A stretch of 45,083 bases of DNA from a virus. This document shows, piece by piece, positions 24,133-32,090 of this stretch. The notes beneath the pieces were generated by a model. It made no database searches. It saw only the letters and a list, made by a program, of their open reading frames with translations, and had not been told where the DNA came from. The DNA is taken from positions 1 through 45,083 of IMG/VR virus record IMGVR_UViG_3300008117_000293; one strand, 5' to 3'. Each line of letters opens with the position of its first letter. Position 1 is the stretch's first letter. The translations under genes were made by a program, and so were the position numbers.

Positions 24133-25928
24133 CCTTCACATGCTAAACAAGTTTCACCTTCTGCCACCTGCTTCAAATCAATATCGTCTTCAATCTTCTG
24201 ACGCTTGATCTGAGCACCCACCTTATCTGCCTTACGCACCTTCTCTGCCTTACGCACCTTCTCTGAACGAAGATAGTATAAGCTTTTCAGTCCACTCTTC
24301 CAAGCAAGGAAGTGGATGGCATGTAGATATTTAATGGATACATTGGCATGGAAGAACAAGTTAATGCTCTGACCTTGGTCAATGTATTTCTGTCTGTCTG
24401 CTGCAAGCTCAACCAACCAACGCTGATCAATCTCCATAGCAGTCTTAAACACTTCCTTCAATTGATCAGAGATGTCTAGGTGCTGTACAGATCCTTCGTT
24501 GCTGATGATGGATGCCCATGTGTCATCATCGTCCATACCCAGTGCAGCAAGTTGTGCCTTCAAGAACCTATTCTTGTATACGAATGCTCCGCTTAGCGTG
24601 TCTTGTCTAAATACATTGGCTCTGTATGGCTCGACTGAAGGGCTAGTATTACCCATGATAAGGCTGCTACTAGCGTTAGGGGCAATAGCAGTATGATGAC
24701 TAAACCTTCTACTAATATTGCCGTGACCAGCATCGATACAACTACCACGCTGCTGAACCAAGACAGCGTCAGCAAGTAGACACGAAGAATGAATGTGCTT
24801 AAAGATTTCATTGTTATAACTCTTAGCCATCACACCATCGATGGCTACACCTTTCTTTTGTAATAAGGCATGAAAGCCTAGAGTACCAACACCAATGCTA
24901 CGCTCCATCATTGCACTGTACTTAGCTCTTGCAATTGTTGATGGTGCTTTGTCAATGAAGTATTGCAAGACATTGTCTAGCATTTCCATAACATCCAAAA
25001 TGAATTGCTTGTCATTCTTCCAGTCATCATAGTATTCTAGGTTGAGTGAAGACAAGCAACACACTGCTGTTCGTTTATCGTTAGTTGGTAGAAATATTTC
25101 TGTACACAGATTGCTACCATTAATCTTCAAGCCCTTGTCACTCAACCACTTAGGCATAGCCTTGTTAGCTGTGTCAATGAACACCAAGTATGGCTCACCT
25201 GTCTGCATGCGAAGGTCTAGGATTTTCTGCCATAGATATTTAGCAGACACTGTCTCCACCACCTCACCATTGGCAGGGTTCTTAAGTTGGAAGCTATCAT
25301 CAAAGTCAGGATCTTTCATGGCCTTCTCAATGATGGTCATGAATTCATCAGTGATGTTGATGCCGTGATGTAGGTTTAGTGTGCGTACATTCTGATCACC
25401 AGTGGGCTTACGCATCTCTAAGAACTGGATGATGTCAGGGTGGTGAATGTCTAGGTAGGCAGCATAGCTACCCCGTCTTGTACGGCCTTGGCGGTAGGCC
25501 AAGGAACTGGCATCATAGATTTTGAGGTGGGGCATAACACCAGTAGACTTATCGTCACCATTGCGGATACCAACATGAACCCCAACACCACCACCATACA
25601 TGGATAGCCAGTTAGTTTCTGATAGGTTATCGACCAAGCCTTCTGCACTATCATCCATGTAATTAAGGAAACAGCTAATAGGGAGGCCACGCTTAGAGCG
25701 ACCAAAAGATAGGATAGGTGTAGAGTAGCTAAGCCAATGCTTGCTGCTGTAGTCATATAGTCTTTGAGCGTGTTCTTGATTTGAAGCAAACGATTCTGAA
25801 ACATATGCAAATCTTTCTTGAGGACTAACTTCTTCATCCTTCATATAACTTTCTCTCAATCTCTGGATGCCTAGTTCATCGAACAAATTATCCCGAGACA
25901 GGTCAATACTGACCTTAAACTTTGCCAT
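24129..25928 (-). CDS. nrdA: Ribonucleotide reductase class I large (catalytic) subunit
   Basis: A 599 aa protein. Cys86 (LPISCF) and Cys291 (VCCLSSLNL) should form the substrate-reducing pair, NLCTE (273-277) carries the thiyl-radical cysteine Cys275 with Asn273 and Glu277, and the last residues CLACEG hold the C-terminal shuttle pair Cys594/Cys597. The N-terminal ATP-cone is absent, so dATP feedback inhibition is probably lost, common in phage RNRs. No glutaredoxin or thioredoxin gene is visible in the window, so electrons probably come from the host. AGGAG precedes ATG 25928, downstream of a strong terminator. Confidence 0.95.
   Translation of the reverse strand: MAKFKVSIDLSRDNLFDELGIQRLRESYMKDEEVSPQERFAYVSESFASNQEHAQRLYDYSSKHWLSYSTPILSFGRSKRGLPISCFLNYMDDSAEGLVDNLSETNWLSMYGGGVGVHVGIRNGDDKSTGVMPHLKIYDASSLAYRQGRTRRGSYAAYLDIHHPDIIQFLEMRKPTGDQNVRTLNLHHGINITDEFMTIIEKAMKDPDFDDSFQLKNPANGEVVETVSAKYLWQKILDLRMQTGEPYLVFIDTANKAMPKWLSDKGLKINGSNLCTEIFLPTNDKRTAVCCLSSLNLEYYDDWKNDKQFILDVMEMLDNVLQYFIDKAPSTIARAKYSAMMERSIGVGTLGFHALLQKKGVAIDGVMAKSYNNEIFKHIHSSCLLADAVLVQQRGSCIDAGHGNISRRFSHHTAIAPNASSSLIMGNTSPSVEPYRANVFRQDTLSGAFVYKNRFLKAQLAALGMDDDDTWASIISNEGSVQHLDISDQLKEVFKTAMEIDQRWLVELAADRQKYIDQGQSINLFFHANVSIKYLHAIHFLAWKSGLKSLYYLRSEKVRKAEKVRKADKVGAQIKRQKIEDDIDLKQVAEGETCLACEG
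24226..24265 (-). repeat. Tandem 18-bp repeat in the 3' part of nrdA
   Basis: Two exact 18-bp copies (24226-24243, 24244-24261) and four more bases. They encode KVRKAE KVRKAD in the connector just before the C-terminal CxxC tail. The unit keeps frame and probably lengthens the flexible arm that carries the redox cysteines. Confidence 0.9.
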
Positions 25929-25950
25929 AAAAATACTCCTGCTGTGGTGG

Positions 25951-25973
25951 AAAAAATGGGAGCCGAAGCTCCC
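25951..25973 (-). terminator. Rho-independent terminator with UUCG tetraloop after thyX
   Basis: Read on the minus strand: GGGAGC, TTCG, GCTCCC, A, TTTTTT. A perfect 6-bp GC stem capped by the very stable UUCG loop, followed by six T. It separates the thyX unit from nrdA. The remaining bases 25929-26005 include the nrdA ribosome binding site; a weak TATAAC hexamer (near 25990) could be a -10 box, but I see no convincing -35. Confidence 0.92.
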
Positions 25974-26005
25974 GAAAGGAAAGGTAGTTATACCTCAGTT
26001 GACTT

Positions 26006-26629
26006 CTACTTGCCAGTTACAAATAGAGATGGAAATAAGTTTGTTAGCACTACCTTACATTGGTCTGCTACATCACGATGTTCTTTCTGTGTTGCTTTGT
26101 CGCAACGAATATCAACGTAGTGCATCCAGCTTCTCAGTGTACCATTCATGTACATTCTACTGGTGGTTAGTCCTTCGGGTAACACCTTTCGTGCTACCTC
26201 CTTGGCTATGCCCATGCCCAATGCAGCCTCATAGGACCGCTTTGCAGCCACTAAAACATCTGTCTGTAGCTCATCCCATACCGCCATTAATTCTCGGTCC
26301 TGAACGGCTATAGAGTTCTGTCTGTTCTTGTTATCCTGTAGCCTCACTTCACTGGTTTCATAGCGTGAGGAAATGGCATAGCGTTGTGAGAATTCTTGGA
26401 AGCTAAAGCTACGATGTCGCAATATCTGTCGTGCAATGTCACGGGTTGTCGTAATTTCCATGCAGACATTCACCATCTCAAATGGACTCCAGTGTTTGTT
26501 GTCCATCAAATACTTCAGCAGCTTAGGTGCTGTGTCAGGGTTGTCCTGATTCTCTGGGTTGCTCACCCTCGCCATGTACGCTATCAGGTGTTCCGCATTT
26601 GGTGTAGCCCAGATCAGTGTTACTGACAT
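26006..26629 (-). CDS. thyX: Flavin-dependent thymidylate synthase
   Basis: A 207 aa protein. The ThyX signature RHRSFSFQEFS (71-81, RHRx7S) is present, with HWSPFE (46-51) upstream and the late GLTTSRMYMNGTLRSW segment. It makes dTMP from dUMP with FAD, NADPH and methylene-tetrahydrofolate. ATG 26629 is chosen over ATG 26653 because AAGGAAAG lies 5-6 bases before it, whereas the longer start has no binding site. It overlaps the preceding small gene by 95 bases. A UUCG terminator follows. Confidence 0.95.
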   Translation of the reverse strand: MSVTLIWATPNAEHLIAYMARVSNPENQDNPDTAPKLLKYLMDNKHWSPFEMVNVCMEITTTRDIARQILRHRSFSFQEFSQRYAISSRYETSEVRLQDNKNRQNSIAVQDRELMAVWDELQTDVLVAAKRSYEAALGMGIAKEVARKVLPEGLTTSRMYMNGTLRSWMHYVDIRCDKATQKEHRDVADQCKVVLTNLFPSLFVTGK

Positions 26630-26768
26630 ATTTCTTTCCTTCTTGAATGCCATTCTTGATGGCTGTCATTATACCTAAGCTCAGTAGGATGTCACGCTCT
26701 TCCATTGTTAAATCAAATGTATAGGTGGCACTACCATCGTCATGTTCTTTTAGTAACAGTACATTCAT
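26535..26768 (-). CDS. Small conserved phage protein (77 aa) overlapping thyX
   Basis: Starts at ATG 26768 (4-nt overlap with the HNH gene). The first half, LLLKEHDDGSATYTFDLTMEERDILLSLGIMTAI..GI, has the form 'EDGSA.....T.EE...LL..G...A...GI' that I know from many small phage proteins. The last about 30 residues (VSNTDLGYTKCGTPDSVHGEGEQ) are read inside thyX in another frame and look non-globular. Function unknown. Confidence 0.65.
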   Translation of the reverse strand: MNVLLLKEHDDGSATYTFDLTMEERDILLSLGIMTAIKNGIQEGKKYVSNTDLGYTKCGTPDSVHGEGEQPRESGQP

Positions 26769-27145
26769 TTCTTTTTCCTTTCTAGCTTCTCTAGTTCTGT
26801 CTTCACTTTATGACAGGGCTTGCACATCACTTGTAGGTTTTCTATCTCACAGAAGATACGATCAATGAACAAGTCCCAACTAACAAAGCCTTCTGTTGGA
26901 GATACTACAGGTAGTATGTGATCTACCTGTACATCAGTAGCAACAAAGTGCTTCTTACATTTGGCACATTTGTAATGCATTGCCAGCTTGCCAGTCTTCT
27001 TGTTAGTCTTCCTACCAACGAAGGCTTCTTTAAGAGCCTTGAACTTAGGAGGCCAACGCCTAGATGCAGCTCGTAATGCAGAGGTGACAAAGCTTCTGAA
27101 CCTAGCGTCAGTCCACTCACCACCATTTCTTTTCTTATCTACCAA
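26765..27145 (-). CDS. HNH endonuclease
   Basis: A 126 aa protein. The HNH core is complete: zinc-type Cys60/Cys63 (CAKC), VDHILPV with Asp75/His76, Asn103 (IENLQVMC) and Cys108/Cys111-His112. The Lys/Arg-rich N-terminus should bind DNA. It could be a free-standing homing endonuclease or a packaging-related nicking enzyme. Packaging HNH genes usually lie next to terminase, but this one is between thyX and small unknown genes. No intron was identified near it. Confidence 0.9.
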   Translation of the reverse strand: MVDKKRNGGEWTDARFRSFVTSALRAASRRWPPKFKALKEAFVGRKTNKKTGKLAMHYKCAKCKKHFVATDVQVDHILPVVSPTEGFVSWDLFIDRIFCEIENLQVMCKPCHKVKTELEKLERKKK

Positions 27146-27335
27146 TTGGTGTATCTACTAGATGCGACATGTCAGCAGCATCGTAATGCACAAATAGATC
27201 TCTGGCTATTGCCAGTGCTTCATCAATATCTAGAGCAACAAACTCAGAAAGATACTTATCGTATTCTCCCTCAGCTACATGCTCAACAACAAAGCCATTA
27301 CTGGCTTCTCTAATGGTTACTGAATTAACTTTCAT
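27135..27335 (-). CDS. Small conserved phage protein (66 aa)
   Basis: Starts ATG 27335 (ATGA overlap with the preceding gene) and overlaps the HNH start by 11 bases. The product opens with VTIREASNGFVVEHVAEG and then has 'LDIDEALAIARDLF', a beta-hairpin followed by a helix, common in small phage proteins of unknown function. It is acidic and has no cysteine. Confidence 0.65.
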   Translation of the reverse strand: MKVNSVTIREASNGFVVEHVAEGEYDKYLSEFVALDIDEALAIARDLFVHYDAADMSHLVDTPIGR

Positions 27336-27508
27336 TCTAGTCCTTCGATATCAACGAAACTAAAGATGACATCTTGTGCATCCATTCGTTCCAACGAAGC
27401 AGTTAAGTTTTCAGTGATGGCTTCACTCAGCACTTCCTCATTCAAGTAAACATTGGGTAGGTCTTGTGGTTTAAATAATACCTTCAGATGGATGTCAACA
27501 GATATCAT
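27332..27508 (-). CDS. Small acidic protein (58 aa)
   Basis: ATG 27508 to TGA 27332-27334. It shares 4 bases with both neighbours (ATGA at each end), which fills a 170-base hole in the operon and argues that it is real. Product: MISVDIHLKVLFKPQDLP... then EVLSEAITENLTASLERMD and a beta-strand DVIFSFVDIEGLE. It looks like a compact alpha-beta protein; family unknown. Confidence 0.7.
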   Translation of the reverse strand: MISVDIHLKVLFKPQDLPNVYLNEEVLSEAITENLTASLERMDAQDVIFSFVDIEGLE

Positions 27509-27768
27509 AATCGTTCCAGTCTTTCTTCTACCAACCTAGCATAACCAATGATGTCATGCCATGAGTCATGATACCAAGGATCACCATTCACAATGCGAGA
27601 GATTTTGTTACAGATGAGATCAAGGCTTTCCTTCATATCATCATCCATCTCTTTCCACTCAGCACCAGATCTAACAACTTCTTTCAAAGCTTGTGAAACC
27701 CTAGAGACATCTTCTTTGTAGTTGCCGTACCTAACACCACGTTGTATTAATGTGTCATCTACATTCAT
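27505..27768 (-). CDS. DUF6378-like phage protein (87 aa)
   Basis: The order RGVRYGNYKED, ALKEV, LDLICNKISRIVNGDPWYHDSWHDIIGYARL is the recognised layout of DUF6378 proteins: an RYG.Y helix, then a C.KISRI helix and DSWHDIIGYA. These are small all-helical phage proteins, sometimes compared with nucleotide pyrophosphohydrolases of the MazG type, but the activity is unproven. It overlaps both neighbours by 4 bases. Confidence 0.75.
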   Translation of the reverse strand: MNVDDTLIQRGVRYGNYKEDVSRVSQALKEVVRSGAEWKEMDDDMKESLDLICNKISRIVNGDPWYHDSWHDIIGYARLVEERLERL

Positions 27769-28103
27769 TGGATGCCTCCAACTGTCTTGGTGTCAATGGT
27801 GAAGTTGCCATCACCAAAGCTGTCATGGTCTGCGTTATAAAAGAAGTCACCAACATCAGCAAACATCTTACCGCAATACTCAACAAGCTTGTTAGCAAGT
27901 TGTTCATCTTCTTCCATATACTGTACAGTTGCTGCCAATATAGTAGCCATACCAATTAAATTATTTATGTCATCTTCACTGATAGTGAGTGGTCCAAAGC
28001 CACTGACTAACACCTGAAAGTGTTTTTGATATACACCATCTACGATAGTAGGACGAAGTATTAGTGCAATGTCGTTTGGCTTTAAGCTTGTGGAGGAGTC
28101 CAT
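27765..28103 (-). CDS. Conserved phage protein of unknown function (112 aa)
   Basis: Starts at ATG 28103 inside the end of the exonuclease gene (22-base overlap). The first half is beta-rich with LKPNDIALILRPTIVDGVYQ and VLVSGFGPLTISEDDINNLIGMA; the second half is acidic and helical (YMEEDEQLANKLVEYCGKMF). I know similar proteins from aquatic phages next to exonuclease genes, but not their role. Confidence 0.65.
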   Translation of the reverse strand: MDSSTSLKPNDIALILRPTIVDGVYQKHFQVLVSGFGPLTISEDDINNLIGMATILAATVQYMEEDEQLANKLVEYCGKMFADVGDFFYNADHDSFGDGNFTIDTKTVGGIQ

Positions 28104-28783
28104 ATTTGTCCTTCGTATCTGCGTAGAAAAAGAAGCTGAGCATTCTCTAACACTCTCTCAGCATCACCCTCGTAAGCTTCCAACACTTTGTTGTATAGCT
28201 CAAGTTCATCTGTTGTGTCCCCAATTATCTTGGCTGCTTTCACTGGACCAACACGGAACAATCCTTTGATGTTATCAGCAGCATCACCTGTCAGCATCTG
28301 CGTATACAACTTAACTAAACCTTCCTCTGGTTTAATGTAGTAGCCTAGATGTTTTACAAAGTTGTAATGCCATCCAACAATCTGATCTAAGTCTTTGTCT
28401 AAAGACACAATGACACAATTGTCACCAAGCTTTGTAGCTTCAATGGCAATGGTGTCATCAGCTTCTTCACCTTCAGATATAGAAGCACCCCATTCCTTTA
28501 CTAGATAGTCTCTAAGGAAAGCTAGATGCTTTGGCTTAGGCTTGTCCACTCTGTTCCCTTTGTAAGGTACAGTGGTGGCTATCTTGTATCGGAAGTTGTT
28601 CTTACCTGTTAGGTGCATGCTCCAACTATCCACGAAGCAATCAGGATAGATGTTATCAACACCACACATGAGGACATCAACAATTAAACGATCCAGTGTT
28701 CGCTGTGCCGTTGCTTCGTCTTCGTCCTCACATGCGGATGCTGCCCGATAAGCGAATATATCGCTATCGAATAGTGCTTTCAT
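28082..28783 (-). CDS. 5'-3' exonuclease / flap endonuclease family
   Basis: A 233 aa protein with the metal-binding acidic sites of the PIN/FEN fold: FDSDIFAYRAA (Asp6, Asp8), the arch-region YKGNR.DKPKP, EGEEADDTIA (three acids), VSLDKDLDQI, and TGDAADNI followed by the helix-hairpin-helix-type VGPVKAAKIIG. It should remove RNA primers and degrade 5' ends during replication and recombination, like T7 gp6 or T5 exonuclease. It starts one base into the stop of the preceding 57 aa gene (TAATG). Confidence 0.92.
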   Translation of the reverse strand: MKALFDSDIFAYRAASACEDEDEATAQRTLDRLIVDVLMCGVDNIYPDCFVDSWSMHLTGKNNFRYKIATTVPYKGNRVDKPKPKHLAFLRDYLVKEWGASISEGEEADDTIAIEATKLGDNCVIVSLDKDLDQIVGWHYNFVKHLGYYIKPEEGLVKLYTQMLTGDAADNIKGLFRVGPVKAAKIIGDTTDELELYNKVLEAYEGDAERVLENAQLLFLRRYEGQIWTPPQA

Positions 28784-28956
28784 TACTGCACTACTTGTTC
28801 TTCAGCAGCTTTACCTGCCTCGAAAGCTTTCAACTGCTCTGTCCCTTGCTCTTTAATAACAGCAATGGTATCTGTAACAGCCTCAAAGGGAAGCTTAGAT
28901 AGCGCAGCCAATACCAAATTCAATTGGTCAAGGGTTAATGTAATATTAAAGTTCAT
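28783..28956 (-). CDS. Small protein (57 aa) between SSB and exonuclease
   Basis: ATG 28956 overlaps the SSB stop by 4 bases and its TAA (28783-28785) shares a base with the exonuclease ATG. Product: MNFNITLTLDQLNLVLAALSKLPFEAV then TIAVIKEQG.EQ; a short strand plus two helices. The pattern 'lt..qln.vl.aL..lP.e.v...I..i..Q' recurs in small phage proteins in this location. Function unknown. Confidence 0.75.
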   Translation of the reverse strand: MNFNITLTLDQLNLVLAALSKLPFEAVTDTIAVIKEQGTEQLKAFEAGKAAEEQVVQ

Positions 28957-29372
28957 AATACATCCTCATCGTCTGCGCTAATACCTGCTGCTCCTGCATA
29001 CTCAACCAAGTCAGTGACAACCAGCTTCTTCAACGAAGGGCTAACACCTTTCTTGTTCTTGTATGTCCAAGAGTATGAAGACACAAGAGCCTTACCCTTG
29101 CTACCATTACCGATAGCCTCGGTAATTTCATCATTGTCTGTATCAAAGACACGGATAGGCTTCTCTGATTTACATGTGATGTAACGACCCATGTCAGCCT
29201 TCTTATCTTCACCAGTTTGAACACTGATGCCCATCTCTTCCAGTGCTTCAACAGCAGCATCAGACAGGTTGCATAAGTTCAACTGGAACTTACCGGACAT
29301 GTCATTCACTTTGTTGTGCTGACACCAGAACAAATCAGCCTTAAGCTTAATCGCTTTCTTTTCTTCACTCAT
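28953..29372 (-). CDS. Single-stranded DNA-binding protein (phage type)
   Basis: A 139 aa protein. The opening KLKADLFWCQHNKVNDMSGKF, then MGRYITCKSEKPIRVFD, then AIGNGSKGKALVSSYSW and a strongly acidic end (SADDEDVL) match the T7 gp2.5-like SSB group of aquatic phages; the acidic tail contacts polymerase and helicase. ATG 29372 follows GGAGAATATT; an upstream in-frame TTG (29384) lacks a binding site. The gene lies behind a terminator-like hairpin (29388-29410). Confidence 0.8.
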   Translation of the reverse strand: MSEEKKAIKLKADLFWCQHNKVNDMSGKFQLNLCNLSDAAVEALEEMGISVQTGEDKKADMGRYITCKSEKPIRVFDTDNDEITEAIGNGSKGKALVSSYSWTYKNKKGVSPSLKKLVVTDLVEYAGAAGISADDEDVL

Positions 29373-29387
29373 AATATTCTCCAATAT

Positions 29388-29410
29388 AAAAACGGTCTGA
29401 ACGGCAGACC
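29388..29410 (-). terminator. Rho-independent terminator-like hairpin upstream of SSB
   Basis: Minus-strand order: GGTCTG, loop CCGTT, CAGACC, G, TTTTT. A 6-bp perfect stem and five T in the 52-base gap between the 92 aa gene and SSB. It may attenuate read-through from the polymerase unit. Confidence 0.75.
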
Positions 29411-29424
29411 CACAACCGTCATGG

Positions 29425-29703
29425 TTAAACTTTGTTTTCGTCTAACCGATGATCACCACACCAGTCAGTCATGTAGACCACTGGATAACCACCCATTGTA
29501 GGAGCATGCCTACGACAGCGTCCAATCTCACTAGCTTCTCCGAGTAGTTGGGTTGTTTTAGGAACAAACCAAATACAAGTCCTGCATCTCATACCACTTG
29601 AGCGATGAACCCAAGGGTCTGCCCCTGAAATTGCGCCTTGACGAGCAACCTCTGGGCGAATGCCAAGATTTTGTTGGGCTTCGTTTAGTGAGTTTACAAT
29701 CAT
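29425..29703 (-). CDS. Small cysteine-rich conserved phage protein (92 aa)
   Basis: ATG 29703 follows GAGGAAACAAA. The product has MRCRTCIWFVPK, then GRCRRHAPTMGGYPVVYMTDWCGDH, giving Cys40, Cys43, Cys63 and Cys82 plus nearby histidines. I recognise this as a conserved phage family; the cysteines probably bind zinc. The first 35 residues (QGAISGADPWVHRSSG) are likely flexible. Function unknown. Confidence 0.75.
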   Translation of the reverse strand: MIVNSLNEAQQNLGIRPEVARQGAISGADPWVHRSSGMRCRTCIWFVPKTTQLLGEASEIGRCRRHAPTMGGYPVVYMTDWCGDHRLDENKV

Positions 29704-29981
29704 TTTGTTTCCTCAAAAAGTTGTTGTGCAAGTAAGTATCCCTCAAGAGGCCATGCTTTATTAATGGCATCTTCATAAGCATACTTATCACCTAACGCTT
29801 TGTTATATTTTGTCTTATCAACACAAGCACTTGTGCCTAAGATTACATAACCATTCTCCATAAACAATTGGCAGATGGTTGTTGTTGTGTCTGGTAACAC
29901 AGAAAAAACTACCTGCTTAATTTTGTTTTCAATGTCTGTAATACTTACGCTAGTGCGTACCTTCTCTTCCTGAATATCCAT
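29700..29981 (-). CDS. N4 gp49 / Sf6 gp66 family protein (93 aa)
   Basis: ATG 29981 is set by AAGGAG 7 bases upstream. The second half has 'NGYVILGTSACVDKTKYNKALGDKYAYEDAINKAWPLEGYLLAQQL', which fits the N4 gp49/Sf6 gene 66 family (VD...f...G...A...A..kiW.LEGYlL). The family is common in phages and its function is not established. It overlaps the next gene by 4 bases. Confidence 0.8.
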   Translation of the reverse strand: MDIQEEKVRTSVSITDIENKIKQVVFSVLPDTTTTICQLFMENGYVILGTSACVDKTKYNKALGDKYAYEDAINKAWPLEGYLLAQQLFEETK

Positions 29982-29991
29982 AGTGTTCTCC

Positions 29992-31707
29992 TTAGTGACA
30001 CTCACGCCAATTGTTACCAACCTTACCCTCTGCATCCACCGGACACCGGAAAGCTAAAGCTTCACCTGCCTTGGCTGCTGCTTGCTCGATGAGCCTAGCT
30101 GCTTCCTCTGCCTGATCTTCTCTCACTTCCCACTGTGTTTCGTCATGAACAAACGCTAACAGTTTAGCATTTATTCCCTTCTCTTGCAACAGCTTTGTTG
30201 ATTCAACAAGCCATTGTTTAGCAATGATAGCACCTGCACTTTGCAGCAATGTGTTCAATGCTGCATGCTCTGATCTAACCCACACCCTGCGTCCATCTAA
30301 AGCAGGGAGATGCCCTTTAGCCATCAGCCTAGATATCTTCTTCTTCAGGGCAGAAAGGCCGGGAGTATTATTGATAAAGCTATCAATAAGTTTCTTACCT
30401 TTGCTGCTGTTACCACCTACGATGCTACCCGCCTTGGCTGCACCTGCACCATACAACACACCATAGGTTAGAGTCTTGGTAACATTCCTAGCCTTCTTGT
30501 GCTCAGGGTTGTTATCATCCTTGACAGTGCCTCGTTCCACCAAGCCAAAGCTCTGTGCATTGAACCAGTGGATGTCACCCTTAAGCAACTCAGTGATCCA
30601 CTCTTGGTCATTGAGGTAGTGACCTAAGCAGCGTAGCTCAATGCCTGACAGGTCAACACCCACCTGCTTATATCCCTTAGGCACTGTCCATACTTCTCTA
30701 CACTCAGCACCATATGGACCACCCACAGCAGGGATCTGCGCCATGTTAGGACTACTGTGTGTCGCCCTTCCTGTAACTGCGCCATTGGTTGTCACTCTAC
30801 CATGCACCCTACCATCATCAGCTACCAGTTCAAGCCAACTACTTATCTGAGATACACGCTTTTGAATCATTAAGTATTCAGCTACAAGCTTAGCTTCAGG
30901 TAGGTCAATGGTTTCTAGGACAGCTTCGTCAACAATGACATTGCCTTTGTCTGTGTGTTTCTTAAATACAACACCAAGCCCTGCCAATCGCTCAGCAATC
31001 TGCTGCCTACTTCCGGGATTGAAGATGGTTACTTTGTCCTTGAGCTGCTTGCCTGTCTTCTCAGAGACACGTTGCTCAACGATAGGGAGAAACACCTTCT
31101 GCATCTCCTCTTCAATGTCAGACATGCGTCCACTAAGTATGGCATGCAACGCCATAGCCTTAGGCATATCAAGCATGAAGCCATTGTCTTCCATGCCACG
31201 ACATATGATGGCAACCTCATGCTCAAGCTGAATGCTTTGTAGGGAAAACCCTTCTCTCGTCATGGTTGTTGTCAGAAAGTTGTACAGTTTTTCTAAAAGT
31301 TGAACATCTTGTTCACAATAAGTAGCCATCTCTTGTGTCCATCCACTGTCGAAGTCAGTGAATCCAATCTTGTGGCTGCCTAAGCGGTAGCCCCATGCCT
31401 CTAGGCTATGAGGAGTAGGGGCTTTGCCTTCCTTAGGAAGCACCACCTCAATGTCCGGCTTATACAAGCGTGACATTACTAGGGTATCCACTAGGCTGTT
31501 GTCAGAAATGCCAACACCCCATACCTTCTTCAGGATGGGAGCGTCAAAGCCAATGATGTTGTGGCCCACCACTTGCTCACCCTCTAAATAACTTTGCAAA
31601 CTGTCGGCTTCCCGCCAGTGCCTCACCTCACCAGTGGTGTTGTGCTTGGTTACACACAACCATATGGTGTCATGTTTCAGGTTTGTCTCTATGTCTAAGA
31701 AGATCAT
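29992..31707 (-). CDS. DNA polymerase, family A (T7-like) with 3'-5' exonuclease
   Basis: A 571 aa protein. Exonuclease: FLDIETN (Asp5, Glu7), GHNIIGFD (Asn50, Asp55), YCEQD (Asp134). Polymerase: motif A VGVDLSGIELR (Asp352), motif B/O-helix with Arg407, Lys411, Tyr415 (KTLTYGVLYGAG), motif C FVHDETQWE (Asp522). Tyr415 sits at the E. coli Phe762 position, as in T7. It lacks a 5' nuclease domain, which is supplied by the separate exonuclease gene. ATG 31707 is preferred since AAGGA lies 8 bases before it; ATG 31725 and 31746 lack a binding site. Confidence 0.95.
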   Translation of the reverse strand: MIFLDIETNLKHDTIWLCVTKHNTTGEVRHWREADSLQSYLEGEQVVGHNIIGFDAPILKKVWGVGISDNSLVDTLVMSRLYKPDIEVVLPKEGKAPTPHSLEAWGYRLGSHKIGFTDFDSGWTQEMATYCEQDVQLLEKLYNFLTTTMTREGFSLQSIQLEHEVAIICRGMEDNGFMLDMPKAMALHAILSGRMSDIEEEMQKVFLPIVEQRVSEKTGKQLKDKVTIFNPGSRQQIAERLAGLGVVFKKHTDKGNVIVDEAVLETIDLPEAKLVAEYLMIQKRVSQISSWLELVADDGRVHGRVTTNGAVTGRATHSSPNMAQIPAVGGPYGAECREVWTVPKGYKQVGVDLSGIELRCLGHYLNDQEWITELLKGDIHWFNAQSFGLVERGTVKDDNNPEHKKARNVTKTLTYGVLYGAGAAKAGSIVGGNSSKGKKLIDSFINNTPGLSALKKKISRLMAKGHLPALDGRRVWVRSEHAALNTLLQSAGAIIAKQWLVESTKLLQEKGINAKLLAFVHDETQWEVREDQAEEAARLIEQAAAKAGEALAFRCPVDAEGKVGNNWRECH

Positions 31708-31870
31708 CGTCCTTGTCCTTATCATTTTGTCGGAGATTGTTAACATCTACCGACTGTTTGTAATCTTCTAATGAATCTTTACCAAAGATGGCATTCCATC
31801 TTGATGCCCATTCCTCATCAGCTATTGACTTGGGACGCTGAGTGTGTCCCTTTCCTCCGTCACTCGTCAT
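31670..31870 (-). CDS. Small conserved phage protein (66 aa) overlapping the polymerase start
   Basis: Starts ATG 31870 and overlaps the polymerase by 38 bases. The opening MTSDGGKGHTQRP and the later WNAIFGK form a signature I have met repeatedly in small phage proteins ('SDGGKGS.qRP ... y..nwD.IFG'). It is hydrophilic and probably largely unstructured. No function is known. Confidence 0.75.
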   Translation of the reverse strand: MTSDGGKGHTQRPKSIADEEWASRWNAIFGKDSLEDYKQSVDVNNLRQNDKDKDDDLLRHRDKPET

Positions 31871-32090
31871 GATATTGCCACACCACTACAGGTGTGTCCT
31901 TTCCTATGTAAGCACCTTCAATATTAAAGTTGATGTAGTCGATAGCTTCTTCAGAATCCATACCATCTCTGATCATTAGTTGCTCAACCATCTTCTCACA
32001 ATCGTAGACCAATACATCAACACGTTCCTTACCAATCCAAAGACTGGATGTGCCTATGATGGCACTGTCAAACCCATCCCACTTCTTCAT
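31860..32090 (-). CDS. Small conserved phage protein (76 aa)
   Basis: ATG 32090 overlaps the primase-helicase stop by 4 bases. Product: 'KKWDGFDSAIIGTSSLW......VYDCEKMVEQLMIRDGMDSEEAIDYINFNIEGAYIGKDTPVVV'. The DGFDSAIIG opening and the eA.dyi.fN..GAY.G..TP ending are conserved in phage proteins of this size. Acidic, soluble, function unknown. Position between primase-helicase and polymerase suggests a replication link. Confidence 0.75.
   Translation of the reverse strand: MKKWDGFDSAIIGTSSLWIGKERVDVLVYDCEKMVEQLMIRDGMDSEEAIDYINFNIEGAYIGKDTPVVVWQYHDE

Noticed and set aside
25451-25837. A 128-codon frame inside nrdA in another minus-strand frame
   Set aside because: nrdA is unambiguous here; the alternative product has irregular hydrophobic stretches typical of an off-frame reading.
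26765-27145. HNH gene as part of a group I intron or intein
   Set aside because: Neighbouring genes are intact and continuous, the HNH frame overlaps neighbours like any operon gene, and no intron structure or intein splice motif is visible.
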